Shown here: positions 32,959 to 44,252 of the stretch, piece by piece
Layout of the letters: every line of letters begins with the position of its first letter
Numbering within the stretch: the stretch's first letter is position 1
Source: Planctomycetales bacterium
GTDB lineage: Bacteria > Planctomycetota > Planctomycetia > Isosphaerales > Isosphaeraceae
Reading direction: 5' to 3'
Length of the DNA: 64,000 bases
Assembly: GCA_027449865.1 (NCBI GenBank)
Contig: DAIDKV010000082.1
Coordinates: 1 to 64,000, forward strand
Notes under the pieces: model-generated
Told to the model about the DNA's origin: nothing
The model's input: only the letters and a program-made list of their open reading frames with translations
Database searches by the model: none
Program-made: the position numbers and the translations under genes

Positions 32959-35828
32959 GCCACCGACGCGCTGCCCTCTACTTGCAGATCCCGGCCACAT
33001 ACTGTCGGTCGTTCGGCGGCCTCCGATGGGCGCAATACGGCGAGGTGGTCGAGTTTCTGGACGGTCCGGAAGCCGGACGGACCTTCGTCTTCGCTGGCGA
33101 GATCGCACCGTTCCTTGAAGGGCTGATGGCTGACGGCGGTCCGTGTCCGGCGTTTGGGATGGTGCTGCACCTGCTTTACATGCTGGGCCTCGGCGATCGG
33201 TCCGCATCGCCCGGGAAGCTGGCCTGGCTTCAGACGGGCCGGCTTGCCGTATTGTTCCGTGATCAGGGGAATCCACTTCGCAATGCCGGAGCGCTGTTCT
33301 CCCACGTCCTCCGCGAGATTCCCGCTTCAATCGGCGTCCCGGATCCTCCGGCGATCGAGGAGGTGCTGGAATTGCTGCGCGGCGGCGGCTGGCTCCCGCA
33401 AATGGTTCTCAGCCACCCCATGCTCGGCGCGATTGATTACGCCGAGCAGCCCGCCGCCGAGGCCCTGGCCTTCGAGTCGATGATCTCCAGTCAGCTCGAC
33501 GCGTTGTCGGACGAGGCGATCCGCCACTGGCTCCAGTTCGGCCGAGGCCCGCTCGACACGGGCAACGACCTGGCGCTCCCGCTCCCGCCGTCAGACCTTT
33601 CGGAGGCGCTGGCGAAGGTCGCGGAGCGCCCGAGGCTCGCCGGATTGATTCGACTGATCGACCGACTCGACGGAGCGCTGAGCCTCCCCCCGCGCCGGCT
33701 CGACCACGACGGCCCGCAGTCCGACGGCTACTCCGACCTCGCCACCCGCGGCCAGCCCGAGCAGATCCTTCCCATCCAGCTCGCCCTGGAACCCGAGGAG
33801 TTCCTCCGCCGCTTCGCCGAGCGCGAGCTACTCTACTACCACCGGGAAAGGCCCACCCGTCCGGTCGTGCAGGAGCTGGTCCTCGTCCTCGATCAGGGGG
33901 TGCGGACCTGGGGCGATGTCCGGCTCGCGCTCGCCGGCGCGACGATGGCCCTGGCCCGACGCGCGGGACTACGTCGGCTGGCTGTTCGACTCGCCACGAC
34001 CGGCCGCGACGGCGAGGCCGTTGATCCCGCCACGCTCGATGCCGAGGCGCTCGGAAAACTCCTGGAAGCCAGCGACCTGACGCCCAACCCGTCCTGGGCG
34101 CTCGACCGAATCCTCTCGGTCGACCGCGAGACGATCCGCGATGTCGTCCTCCTGACGCATCCGCGCACGCTGGTTGATCGCGAGGTCCGGGAGGTCGCGG
34201 AAGTGATCCGGCCCGGCGATCCGACGCGCCTCTTCGCGGTGACCGTCGCCAGTAACGGCGAGGTTGAGCTGGCCGAGGTTCGCGGCGGTCGTCCGATTGG
34301 ACTCTCGCGGTGCCGAATCGATCTGTCGGAGCGAGAGATACCGCCTGCTCCCGTGCCGGCCGGGGTCGTGGTCACGACCGGCCCTCGGCACGCCTGGCGC
34401 GGGCCCGTCGAGAAAATTCCGATGCCATTCCGCACGGGAATCCTCTCAAAGCCGAGGATAAGTGGCGCCCCCGGCTGCCGCCTCGTCGACTTCGACGAGT
34501 CGGGCGATCGCCTTCTGGTCATCATGCGGCATCGGCTGCTCTACTCGTTTCGCCTGGACGGCAGCGACGCCGAGTTCCTTCCCCGGCCGGTGATCGCCGG
34601 CGACGACGCCGCGAAGATCTTCGCTGTCATCGGAGTCGCCGGTGGATTCGTGCTGGTCAGCGAGGGAGAGACGGGCCCGATCCTCTTCCACTACAACTTT
34701 GAGACCCGAACCTGCCGGCACCACTCGTTTCACAGGTTCGACCGACCCGAACCGATCTTCTGGACCTATTACGCGGACCTGCACACGATCGTCGGCGGGA
34801 TCGGTCATGAACTGGAAAGCCTGGCGATCGATCTGACTCGAGAAGGCCCCGATGCAAGGGCCGGCTGGCGAACGGAGCAGGCCATTCAGCGATCACGGGA
34901 GAACAATCCGTGGCGCTGGCCGTCGGCGATCTCGTTTCGGCCGCCGTTTGCTGAGAAGCACTCGCTCGGCGGAAAAACCGTCGCGCTCGTCCCCGAGACC
35001 GGGACGCTGCGCTTCTGGAGCGACACGGGCGAGACCCGGAGCCTGACACCCACCAGAGACGGACGGCCCGCCCTCCGGGGTGCCCGGATCTTGTCGATCC
35101 AGCGCGGGGAAGATGTGCTGACCCTTCAGCTCGAGGCCGGTTCGCGATTCGAGATCTGGTTTGTCTCAATGGCGAGGACGGCGGTGATCGGGACGTTCAC
35201 CGCGAGCCATGAGGGATCGGGCCAGGGCTGGTTCTCCCTCTCAAGAGACGGGAGCCGCTTCGCGCGTCGGGCCGGCGACGATCAGGTCGAGGTCGGACGG
35301 GTTCCCGGCGACGACTCGCCGATCCACGTCACGCCGCGAGAGCCGGCCTGGAACCACATCGCATGGCTCGGCCGGTCTTGCCTGCTGGTCCGCGAGTCGG
35401 ACCGGAATGGCCTGCGGAGCACGATCAAGCCCCTCCTGATCCGATGGGACGGCGAGCGGCTCGTCGCCGATCAGGAAGACGCGTTGATGACGTTTCACCA
35501 GTTCGGTGGCCCCGCCGCTGAGTCGAGGAGCCTGACGCCCCGAGGCGCATTCCCCGACTACCACCACGCCCGGTTCAACCAGGTCATCGAGCACGGCTCG
35601 CTCCGCATCCTGGTCGACCCGTACAATCACCTGGCGGTCCTGGATCGCGCCGAGGACCGGCTGGTCGCGATCTTCTACGTCTCGGGGAATGAGTTCGCCG
35701 CCTGGATGCCCGACGGGACCCTCGCCGGCTCTCGTCGCCTGATCGGCGGCGAACCGACGAAGGCCGCCGCCGAGAGGATCGCCGCGGCGCTCCGGCGGGC
35801 CGAGCGCGGGGCAGGGGGGCTTCGATGA
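32955..35828 (+). CDS. vWA-like and beta-propeller protein of the bpX cassette
   Basis: A 957-residue protein. The N-terminal about 300 residues are helical and end in the block QILPIQLALEPEEFLRRFAERELLYY. Residues about 305-450 look like a vWA domain: the strand QELVLVLDQGVRTWG takes the place of the MIDAS DxSxS, but the Ser residues are missing, so metal binding may be lost. From about residue 505 a beta-propeller-like set of four-stranded repeats runs to the C-terminus (CRLVDFDESGDRLLV, FSLSRDGSRFA and SLRILVDPYNHLAVL). There is no signal peptide, so it should be cytoplasmic. Its ATG overlaps the previous stop and its stop overlaps the next start, both as ATGA. It is the proposed vWA/propeller partner of MoxR. 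Confidence 0.8.
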   Translation: MSHRRAALYLQIPATYCRSFGGLRWAQYGEVVEFLDGPEAGRTFVFAGEIAPFLEGLMADGGPCPAFGMVLHLLYMLGLGDRSASPGKLAWLQTGRLAVLFRDQGNPLRNAGALFSHVLREIPASIGVPDPPAIEEVLELLRGGGWLPQMVLSHPMLGAIDYAEQPAAEALAFESMISSQLDALSDEAIRHWLQFGRGPLDTGNDLALPLPPSDLSEALAKVAERPRLAGLIRLIDRLDGALSLPPRRLDHDGPQSDGYSDLATRGQPEQILPIQLALEPEEFLRRFAERELLYYHRERPTRPVVQELVLVLDQGVRTWGDVRLALAGATMALARRAGLRRLAVRLATTGRDGEAVDPATLDAEALGKLLEASDLTPNPSWALDRILSVDRETIRDVVLLTHPRTLVDREVREVAEVIRPGDPTRLFAVTVASNGEVELAEVRGGRPIGLSRCRIDLSEREIPPAPVPAGVVVTTGPRHAWRGPVEKIPMPFRTGILSKPRISGAPGCRLVDFDESGDRLLVIMRHRLLYSFRLDGSDAEFLPRPVIAGDDAAKIFAVIGVAGGFVLVSEGETGPILFHYNFETRTCRHHSFHRFDRPEPIFWTYYADLHTIVGGIGHELESLAIDLTREGPDARAGWRTEQAIQRSRENNPWRWPSAISFRPPFAEKHSLGGKTVALVPETGTLRFWSDTGETRSLTPTRDGRPALRGARILSIQRGEDVLTLQLEAGSRFEIWFVSMARTAVIGTFTASHEGSGQGWFSLSRDGSRFARRAGDDQVEVGRVPGDDSPIHVTPREPAWNHIAWLGRSCLLVRESDRNGLRSTIKPLLIRWDGERLVADQEDALMTFHQFGGPAAESRSLTPRGAFPDYHHARFNQVIEHGSLRILVDPYNHLAVLDRAEDRLVAIFYVSGNEFAAWMPDGTLAGSRRLIGGEPTKAAAERIAAALRRAERGAGGLR

Positions 35829-38638
35829 CCGTCCACGTCCGAATCCACCTCCGTCGACGGCCGGGCAGACCGATCGGGCCGGCCTCGGCGCTCCACATCC
35901 CCGGCCGAGACGCCGCCCGTCTTCTCGACGCCTGCGCCCGGGTCGGGATCGACCCCTCGGGCCGGATTCATGACCTCGACGGCGGGTTCCTGATCCGGCT
36001 CCCCCGGCCGACGGCCGAGCCGGTCCCGGGTGCTACTCGATTACGAGAACTGGCCCAGAACCTTTACGTCCCGGTGGACGCCGACCTCGTCCCCGCGCTG
36101 CTCGACGACGAGGCGGCCGGGATGGTCCGAGACGGCGGTCTCGTCCTCCTGCCGGCCGGTCCGGCGCTCCGGTTCGATCCCACGAGGCCCGTCCGCCTGT
36201 CGACGCTTCTCCACGTCGAGCGACCCCAACGCCGGAACTGGCAGCCGATGCCCGAACCCCGGCCAATCGCCGAGCGGATTGTCGAGATCTCGCGCGAGAT
36301 CCCCGAAACGCCGCCCGAGGAACTCTACCGCGCCCTCGAAGACGACGTCCGGCACCCCGACCGCCCGCGGTCCCGTCCGGAGCGGGCCGCGGATGACGCG
36401 ATGGAAGAGGCCGACATCGGCGAGGCCACGGGCGCCGGACGGATCCGCACGGCGGCCTCGGGCCTCGGCAACGCGATCCGGGGGCTGGCCGGGCGGGCTC
36501 GCTCCCTTCGCGACAAGGCTCAGTGGGGGATGCTCGATCACTCGTCGCTGGTCAAGAAGCTCCTCCGAGAGTTCCGGCAGGGGAACATGGACCGCGCCCT
36601 CCAGCATTCCTTCTCGATGCGAGAGGCCGACTCCCGGGCGAGCCGGGTGGTCTCGTGGGGCTTCCGGCTCCCGTTCCACCGGGCGATCTACAGCCTGAGA
36701 GACCTGCTGGGAGGCCCCGAGCGCGGCGGGGTCGCCGGCATCTGGCAGGCACGACCCGACCTGATGCACGAACTGCGCGAGGAGTACCGCAAGGCCGCGC
36801 TGCGGGCGATCCAGGCCGGAGACTTCCGCCGAGCTGCCTACATCTACGGTGTCCTGCTCGACGACCATCGAGCCGCCGCCCAGGCGCTCCAGCGCGGCGG
36901 CCTGCACCACGATGCGTCCATCCTTTATCTGAAAAAGCTCAACGATCGCCCCGCCGCGGCGCATGCGTTCGAGGCCGCTGGCCTGGTCGATCGCGCGATC
37001 GCCCTTTACAGCGAACTCGGCCTCCATGAGACCGCTGGCGATTTGCTCCGTCGGATTGGCGACGAGGAGGGGGCGAGGTCGGCGTACTTCCGGGCGGTGG
37101 GAGTCGCGAGGTCGGCCCATCCTCCCGATTTTCTGGAGGCAGGCCGGATCGCTGATCGCAAGATGGCACTGCCCGAGGCCGCCGTCAACTATTACGCGCA
37201 GGGCTGGGCCACGCGGCCATCGGCCAACGCAATAGCCTGCTCACTGGAGATGATCCGCATTCTCGCCTCGCGCGTCGAGTCGGCGTATCTCCTCGGGCTG
37301 CTCGACGAGGCCGACGAGTATTTCGACGGGATCGGCTCCGAGCGCGACGCCGGCCTCTTTTACAACGCGATCGTCGGCGCGGCCGCCGCGGTTCCCGAGA
37401 TCGCCGAGGAAGTCCACGACCGCGCTCGATCGGGCGTCGCGAGGGTCCTTCGCCGCCAGGTCGAGGCCGGGCGCCCGGCCTCGGCGTCGATCCATTCGCT
37501 GTTCCCGGCGACATCGGGGATCTGGACGCCGGCCTTCCTCCGCGACGCCCAGTTCGCCGCGACCACCGCCACCACCCATGATCGACCGGCGGAGCCCGAG
37601 CCCGAGACCCGGGGGAATCGCCATCCCCAGGGGCCGGGGATCCAGGTCGGCCGAGGGACGGTCGCAGCCGCCTGCCAGGCATCCATCACGCATCGTGTTT
37701 TCCTCGGCTTCTCCGACGGCCGGGTGCTCGCCTTCGACCCCTGGCCCAACCGCGTGGTCCCGGTCGGAATGGTTAAAGGAGCGATCGCGGCGATCGCCGC
37801 ATCGCCGGAGGGGGACGTCGTGGTCGTCCTCCGCCAGACCGAGCAAGGCGCCACGCTCACGACCTTCCTCGCCCGCCCCGACGGCACCTATCGCCCGCCC
37901 CGACCCGACATCCTCTCGTCGAGGTCGCCAACCTGGCTGACTCCGATCCTGGCGTCCGAGCCCTCGTGGTTCATCGGGCTGGGAAGCGATCGCGACCTGA
38001 TGATCCTCGACGCCGCCGGTGGGCTGCCGATGGCCTATTCCTCGTTCAGCGAGGTCACGGCGTACTCCGAGGAACCGGCTCCGGGCTGTGCTCTACTGCT
38101 CCCAGGCGAGTCGGGCTTCACGATTCTCACTCATGCCGGCCCGCGATGGGTGCTGCTCGACCCCGAGGGGCACGCGCTTGCCCGGTCAGGCCCGGCCTTT
38201 CGACCTCACGGCGGTAGCACTTCCCCCCGATGCACCGTGCCGCTCTCGTGGACCCGGCTCGAAGGAATGGTCCGGGTCGTTGGCCTCGACGCGCAAGGCG
38301 CCGTTCATTCCGCGGAATTCTGGTTCGCCGGCCCCGACACGATCGACCTCGGCGCCGTGCTCGTCGCGAGGACCGAGGGGGGCTACCAGGCCGCGACCCG
38401 CACGGCCACGGGGAAGGTCGTGGCTGTTTCATCCTCACGGATCGACTGGCTGAGCGACACGGCGGGCCGGTTCCATGTCGTCCACAGCCGACTCGACGGC
38501 GGCCTGGCCGGCACCGTCGCCTGTTTCCCCTCGACGACCTCCGAGGAAGTGCTGGTCGTCTCGGGCGACGGCTTCCTTTCCCGGATGGCGATCCCCCGCG
38601 GCTCCCGCCGGCAGCGTGGCGAATCGCCCACCAGATGA
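35825..38638 (+). CDS. Helical-repeat plus beta-propeller protein, probably bpX6-type
   Basis: A 937-residue protein with a mosaic structure. Residues 1 to about 150 are an alpha/beta N-terminal domain ([11 protein letters not shown], then [11 protein letters not shown]). A charged linker leads to about 250 residues of alpha-helical repeats resembling TPRs: [20 protein letters not shown]-like helix pairs, [39 protein letters not shown] and [22 protein letters not shown]. From about residue 610 a propeller-like region of beta repeats runs to the end ([32 protein letters not shown]). Such domain order fits the bpX6 component of MoxR-vWA-propeller systems. It is last in the cassette, followed by about 170 bases and then rpsO. 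No effector nuclease domain is visible in it. Confidence 0.8.
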   Translation: MTVHVRIHLRRRPGRPIGPASALHIPGRDAARLLDACARVGIDPSGRIHDLDGGFLIRLPRPTAEPVPGATRLRELAQNLYVPVDADLVPALLDDEAAGMVRDGGLVLLPAGPALRFDPTRPVRLSTLLHVERPQRRNWQPMPEPRPIAERIVEISREIPETPPEELYRALEDDVRHPDRPRSRPERAADDAMEEADIGEATGAGRIRTAASGLGNAIRGLAGRARSLRDKAQWGMLDHSSLVKKLLREFRQGNMDRALQHSFSMREADSRASRVVSWGFRLPFHRAIYSLRDLLGGPERGGVAGIWQARPDLMHELREEYRKAALRAIQAGDFRRAAYIYGVLLDDHRAAAQALQRGGLHHDASILYLKKLNDRPAAAHAFEAAGLVDRAIALYSELGLHETAGDLLRRIGDEEGARSAYFRAVGVARSAHPPDFLEAGRIADRKMALPEAAVNYYAQGWATRPSANAIACSLEMIRILASRVESAYLLGLLDEADEYFDGIGSERDAGLFYNAIVGAAAAVPEIAEEVHDRARSGVARVLRRQVEAGRPASASIHSLFPATSGIWTPAFLRDAQFAATTATTHDRPAEPEPETRGNRHPQGPGIQVGRGTVAAACQASITHRVFLGFSDGRVLAFDPWPNRVVPVGMVKGAIAAIAASPEGDVVVVLRQTEQGATLTTFLARPDGTYRPPRPDILSSRSPTWLTPILASEPSWFIGLGSDRDLMILDAAGGLPMAYSSFSEVTAYSEEPAPGCALLLPGESGFTILTHAGPRWVLLDPEGHALARSGPAFRPHGGSTSPRCTVPLSWTRLEGMVRVVGLDAQGAVHSAEFWFAGPDTIDLGAVLVARTEGGYQAATRTATGKVVAVSSSRIDWLSDTAGRFHVVHSRLDGGLAGTVACFPSTTSEEVLVVSGDGFLSRMAIPRGSRRQRGESPTR

Positions 38639-38730
38639 CCCGGCCGTCACGACCGGAATCCCGCGACCTCCCGCATCGCCCGGCCGCCAGATAGGGGGAT
38701 TGCAATCGGCGGGGCCTTCGCCTATGCTTG

Positions 38731-38745
38731 ACCACTTAAAGTGGT
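38731..38745. promoter_or_regulatory. Palindrome ahead of rpsO
   Basis: ACCACTT-A-AAGTGGT is a perfect inverted repeat, preceded by TTGACC, which could act as a -35 element. It lies 63 bases before the rpsO ATG, after the end of the bpX cassette. It could be an operator or part of the promoter region. Confidence 0.35.
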
Positions 38746-38767
38746 TGAGATGTTTCTTCAGACAGGC

Positions 38768-38789
38768 CCGGCCTCGACGCACAGGCCGG
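38768..38789 (+). promoter_or_regulatory. Leader hairpin of rpsO
   Basis: CCGGCCT (38768-38774) pairs perfectly with AGGCCGG (38783-38789) around an eight-base loop CGACGCAC. The hairpin ends 18 bases before the rpsO start, close enough to affect ribosome binding. Ribosomal protein S15 represses its own translation by binding leader structures in several phyla, so this is a candidate autoregulatory site. Confidence 0.45.
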
Positions 38790-38807
38790 CGGGTATTGGG
38801 GCGCGAG

Positions 38808-39077
38808 ATGTCGATCACGAAGGAGAAGAAGTCGGAGCTCATCGGGAGCTTCGGGCGGGATGGGCAGGATACGGGGTCGCCCGAAGTGCAAATCGCCCTG
38901 CTGACGGCCCGGATCAATGATCTGACCGAGCACTTCAAGACGCACGCCAAGGATCATGCCAGCCGCCGAGGGCTGCTGATGATGGTCTCCAAGCGGTCCA
39001 GCCTGCTGAAGTATCTGCGGCTGCACGACCGGCAGAAGTACCTTGACGTGATCGGCCGGCTGGGCATCCGGAAGTAA
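38808..39077 (+). CDS. rpsO: 30S ribosomal protein S15
   Basis: The 89-residue product is the standard bacterial S15 length. [16 protein letters not shown], the RNA-binding block [25 protein letters not shown] and KRSSLLKYL are strongly conserved. S15 is a primary 16S rRNA binding protein in the small-subunit platform. The track begins 111 codons upstream; ATG 38808 is the family start. It lies upstream of pnp, the classical bacterial rpsO-pnp order, with 315 bases between. See the leader hairpin entry for possible autoregulation. Confidence 0.97.
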   Translation: MSITKEKKSELIGSFGRDGQDTGSPEVQIALLTARINDLTEHFKTHAKDHASRRGLLMMVSKRSSLLKYLRLHDRQKYLDVIGRLGIRK

Positions 39078-39392
39078 GGATAGGCCGCCGGTGCGGTCCC
39101 GTCCCGCGGGCAGGGGCCTTGGATTCGTCCTCGCCTGATCCTCGTAAAGGTCGAGAGTGGGCCTGAATCCGAAGCCCCGACGCATCATCGGACCGGTCCG
39201 ACCGCCAGATCGCGTCTCCCCCGGCGACGATTCCTCAGCGGAATCGCCCGGACACCCGTCCCCTGGCCGAGGGAATTTAACTCCGCGCGAGGAGGACCGT
39301 TCTCGGTCCGTCCCGCCCCTTCTCCTTACGACCATCGATCCGACCCCTCGTGCAGGCGGGTGCATCGGGCACCTACATCCAGGAAATCATTC
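39078..39392 (+). other. rpsO-pnp intergenic region
   Basis: This 315-base stretch holds no gene. It should carry the rpsO terminator and/or the pnp leader, which in enterobacteria is the RNase III target for PNPase autoregulation. I see no single dominant hairpin with a T-tract. The pnp ribosome-binding site AGGAAA is at its end. Confidence 0.4.
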
Positions 39393-41726
<2,334 letters not shown>

Positions 41727-41733
41727 GTCGAGC

Positions 41734-41785
41734 CCTCCGCGGTCTTTTTGGCCGCGGCCTGCTGTTCGCCTGCGGGCCGCGGAGG
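41734..41785 (+). terminator. Hairpin between pnp and the histidine kinase gene
   Basis: CCTCCGCGG (41734-41742) pairs perfectly with CCGCGGAGG (41777-41785), beginning eight bases after the pnp stop. The right arm is followed by CTTCTCG, a poor T-tract, and TCTTTTTGG lies within the loop. It may attenuate or stop pnp transcription before the downstream two-component genes. Confidence 0.5.
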
Positions 41786-41828
41786 CTTCTCGATTGCGGG
41801 ACCTTCGTACAAAGCGGGGCGAGATGCC

Positions 41829-42575
41829 ATGACCACCACGGCGGAACCCCGGGAACGGACCGCGGACCACGAGCCTTCCGCCCCGGGCCCAATCGCCCGA
41901 AGCCAGTACACAGAGATCGCCCAACTGGCTGGTGGGCTCGCGCACGAGATCCGCAACCCGCTCTCGACCCTCCAGTTAAACCTTCAGCTACTCGCCGAGG
42001 ACCTCCAGAATCCAGAGACTACCCGCGAACGCAGAGCCCTGGTCCGGGTGGAGCGGCTACACCACGAAGTCCAGCGACTCCACGGAATCCTGGAAAACTT
42101 CCTCCGCTTCGCTCGAATCCAGGATCTGGACCTCCGCCCGGCCGACCTGAATGAGGTCGTCGAGGAGATTCGCGACTTCTACGAGCCGCTCGCCTCGACC
42201 AAGTCGATCGTGATCCGGACCCAGCTCGCTCCCGACCTTCCCCGGGTCGAACTGGAGCCCGACCTCTTCAAGCAGGCCCTCTTTAACCTGGTGCTCAACG
42301 CCGAGCACGCCATGCCCTCCGGCGGCGAGCTGATCCTCACCACCCGACGCGACGGTGACCAGATCGTCCTTGACGTCACGGATACCGGGATCGGCATGAA
42401 TGACGAGGTCCGCTCTCGAATCTTTGAAGCCTTCTACTCCACCCGACCCGCCGGCAGCGGGCTCGGATTGCCCACCACCCGGAAGATTGTCGAGGGGCAC
42501 GGCGGCACCATTCGCGTTCAGAGCGAGCCAGGCAAGGGCTCAAGGTTCTCGATTCGGCTCCCCGTTCGCTCCTAG
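41829..42575 (+). CDS. NtrB-like sensor histidine kinase
   Basis: A 248-residue soluble kinase. It has HisKA box LAGGLAHEIRNPLSTLQLNL, N box FNLVLNAEHAM, G1 DTGIGM, F box FEAFYST and G2 GSGLGLPTTRKIVEGHGG, all well conserved. There is no transmembrane helix and only about 35 residues before the H box, so the signal must come from partner proteins or a missing sensory domain. The chosen ATG at 41829 removes 27 unlikely residues of the track ORF. It is followed 22 bases later by a sigma-54 activator, making a typical NtrB/NtrC-like pair; the stimulus is unknown. Confidence 0.92.
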   Translation: MTTTAEPRERTADHEPSAPGPIARSQYTEIAQLAGGLAHEIRNPLSTLQLNLQLLAEDLQNPETTRERRALVRVERLHHEVQRLHGILENFLRFARIQDLDLRPADLNEVVEEIRDFYEPLASTKSIVIRTQLAPDLPRVELEPDLFKQALFNLVLNAEHAMPSGGELILTTRRDGDQIVLDVTDTGIGMNDEVRSRIFEAFYSTRPAGSGLGLPTTRKIVEGHGGTIRVQSEPGKGSRFSIRLPVRS

Positions 42576-42597
42576 CAATCGGTCCTAACAAGGAACC

Positions 42598-43965
42598 ATG
42601 GAAAAAATCCGCGTTCTTGTGGTCGACGACGAGGAGTCGCATGCCGTCGCCGTGGCGGAGAGCCTGGGCCGCGTCGGGTACGACTGCGTCGTGGCGACCA
42701 GCGGCGCGGAAGCCCTCCGGTTGATCGAGGAGCAGGTCTTCGACATCGTCATCACCGACCTGGTGATGCAGGGCGTCGGTGGCATGGAGGTGCTCGCCAA
42801 GGCCAAGCGCGAACTGCCCGACGCCGAGGTCGTGATCCTCACCGGGCACAGCACCATCAAGGGTGCGGTGACCGCGATGCAGGCGGGAGCCTCCAATTAC
42901 CTCATCAAGCCACTAGATATCAACGAGCTACGGACCGTGGCCGACAAGGCCTCGCAATCGCAGCGGCTTCAGCGGTCGAACATCGAGTTGCAGCGGCAAC
43001 TCAACGAGAAGTTCGGCTTCGAGGGCGTGGTCGGCAGCTCGCCAGCCATGCACTCGGTGGTCGCCCGGTTGCGGCAGATCGCTCCGACGTCGGCCTCGGT
43101 CCTCATCACCGGCGAAAGCGGAACCGGGAAGGAACTCGTCGCCAAGGCACTCCACATTAACAGCCCGAGGAAGAACAAGCCATTCGTCCCGCTCAACTGC
43201 GCCGAGCTGGGCGAAAATGTGCTGGAATCCGAGCTATTCGGTCACGTTCGGGGCGCGTTCACCGGCGCCGATCGCGACCGGATCGGTCGGTTCCAGTACG
43301 CCAACGGAGGAACGCTCTTCCTCGACGAGATCGGCGACATGCCGATGGCGATCCAGGTAAAGCTCTTGCGAGTGCTGGAGACAGGCGAGATTGTCCGCGT
43401 CGGTACGAACGATCCGGTGAAGGTCAACGTCCGGCTGATCTCGGCGACGAACCGCGACCTTGCCGACGCGATCGCCGAGGGGAAGTTCCGCCAGGATCTG
43501 TTCCATCGGATCAAGGTGGTCAGCGTGAAGCTGCCACCGCTCCGCGAACGTCGCGACGACATCCCGCTACTTATCGACTACTTCCTCAAGGAGTTCGCCA
43601 GCCAGCATGGCAAGGAGATCCGCTCGATGACCCCGGCGGTTCGCAAGGTACTGCTCGGCTACGCGTGGCCGGGGAACGTCCGCGAGCTGCGAAATGTGGT
43701 CGAGAGCATGGTTGTGATGGACGCTGACGGCGTCCTCGATGCCGACGACTTGACGGAAGATCTCCAGCAAGCCGCCTCCGGCGGCAAGGCCGACGGCCTG
43801 GCGGGTGTCGACTCCCTGGTCGGAAAGAAGCTCGATCAGATTGAGCGCCACTACATCGCCGAGACTCTGAAGCTCGCCGGTGGCAACCGCGAGGAGGCCG
43901 CGCGCCTCCTCGACATCGGCGAGCGCACGCTTTACCGAAAGATCAAGGAATACGGAATCGCTTAA
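42598..43965 (+). CDS. NtrC-family sigma-54-dependent response regulator
   Basis: A 455-residue transcription activator. The receiver domain (1-120) has VVDDEE, phosphoacceptor Asp in IVITDLVMQG and Lys in YLIKPLD. The AAA+ domain carries GESGTGKE (Walker A), GAFTGA (sigma-54 contact loop, complete), GGTLFLDEIGDM (Walker B) and FRQDLFHRI (Arg finger region). The C-terminal Fis-type helix-turn-helix is GNREEAARLLDIGERTLYRKI. Phosphorylation by the adjacent NtrB-like kinase should let it open sigma-54 promoters. No target sigma-54 promoter was identified in the window. AAGGAA stands very close to the ATG. Confidence 0.96.
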   Translation: MEKIRVLVVDDEESHAVAVAESLGRVGYDCVVATSGAEALRLIEEQVFDIVITDLVMQGVGGMEVLAKAKRELPDAEVVILTGHSTIKGAVTAMQAGASNYLIKPLDINELRTVADKASQSQRLQRSNIELQRQLNEKFGFEGVVGSSPAMHSVVARLRQIAPTSASVLITGESGTGKELVAKALHINSPRKNKPFVPLNCAELGENVLESELFGHVRGAFTGADRDRIGRFQYANGGTLFLDEIGDMPMAIQVKLLRVLETGEIVRVGTNDPVKVNVRLISATNRDLADAIAEGKFRQDLFHRIKVVSVKLPPLRERRDDIPLLIDYFLKEFASQHGKEIRSMTPAVRKVLLGYAWPGNVRELRNVVESMVVMDADGVLDADDLTEDLQQAASGGKADGLAGVDSLVGKKLDQIERHYIAETLKLAGGNREEAARLLDIGERTLYRKIKEYGIA

Positions 43966-44097
43966 TTGACAGACCCGCGCTGGACATCGAAACGAAACCC
44001 ATTCCAGCATGGAGACCCGGCCGGTACAGTGCAAATCTGGTTTTTCTATTTGCTTCTATCTTGAATCTTCCATGATGGAGATTTCCCTCAGGAATCT

Positions 44098-44241
44098 TCA
44101 GGGCTCGCCGACAAGTCTGCCGACCCACCGCCAGGCCTGTGGCCCCCGTGCTGAGATGACGGTCAGGGCGTAAGCGGCTCCCCATCCGACGGCCCAGGCG
44201 ACCGCGATCCATCCTCGCCAGTCGATACGCGTTCGATCCAT
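44098..44241 (-). CDS. 47-residue predicted membrane protein (short ORF)
   Basis: This frame is too short for the ORF track. The product has a central hydrophobic segment (WIAVAWAVGWGAAYALTVI) that could span a membrane once, flanked by positively charged ends (DRTRIDWRG and RWVGRLVG). AAGGA lies eight bases before the ATG, and the gene begins 12 bases after the stop of the glycosyltransferase-9 gene on the same strand, so it would be the last gene of the envelope-glycan operon. No family is recognised. A competing longer frame in this stretch (43943-44212) has unlikely composition. Confidence 0.45.
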   Translation of the reverse strand: MDRTRIDWRGWIAVAWAVGWGAAYALTVISARGPQAWRWVGRLVGEP

Positions 44242-44252
44242 GCGAGGAATCC

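Noticed and set aside
43943-44212. 89-residue minus ORF near the end of the glycan cluster
   Set aside because: It overlaps the 47-residue membrane-protein frame but has an Arg/Gly-rich shadow-like composition with no hydrophobic segment and no ribosome-binding site.
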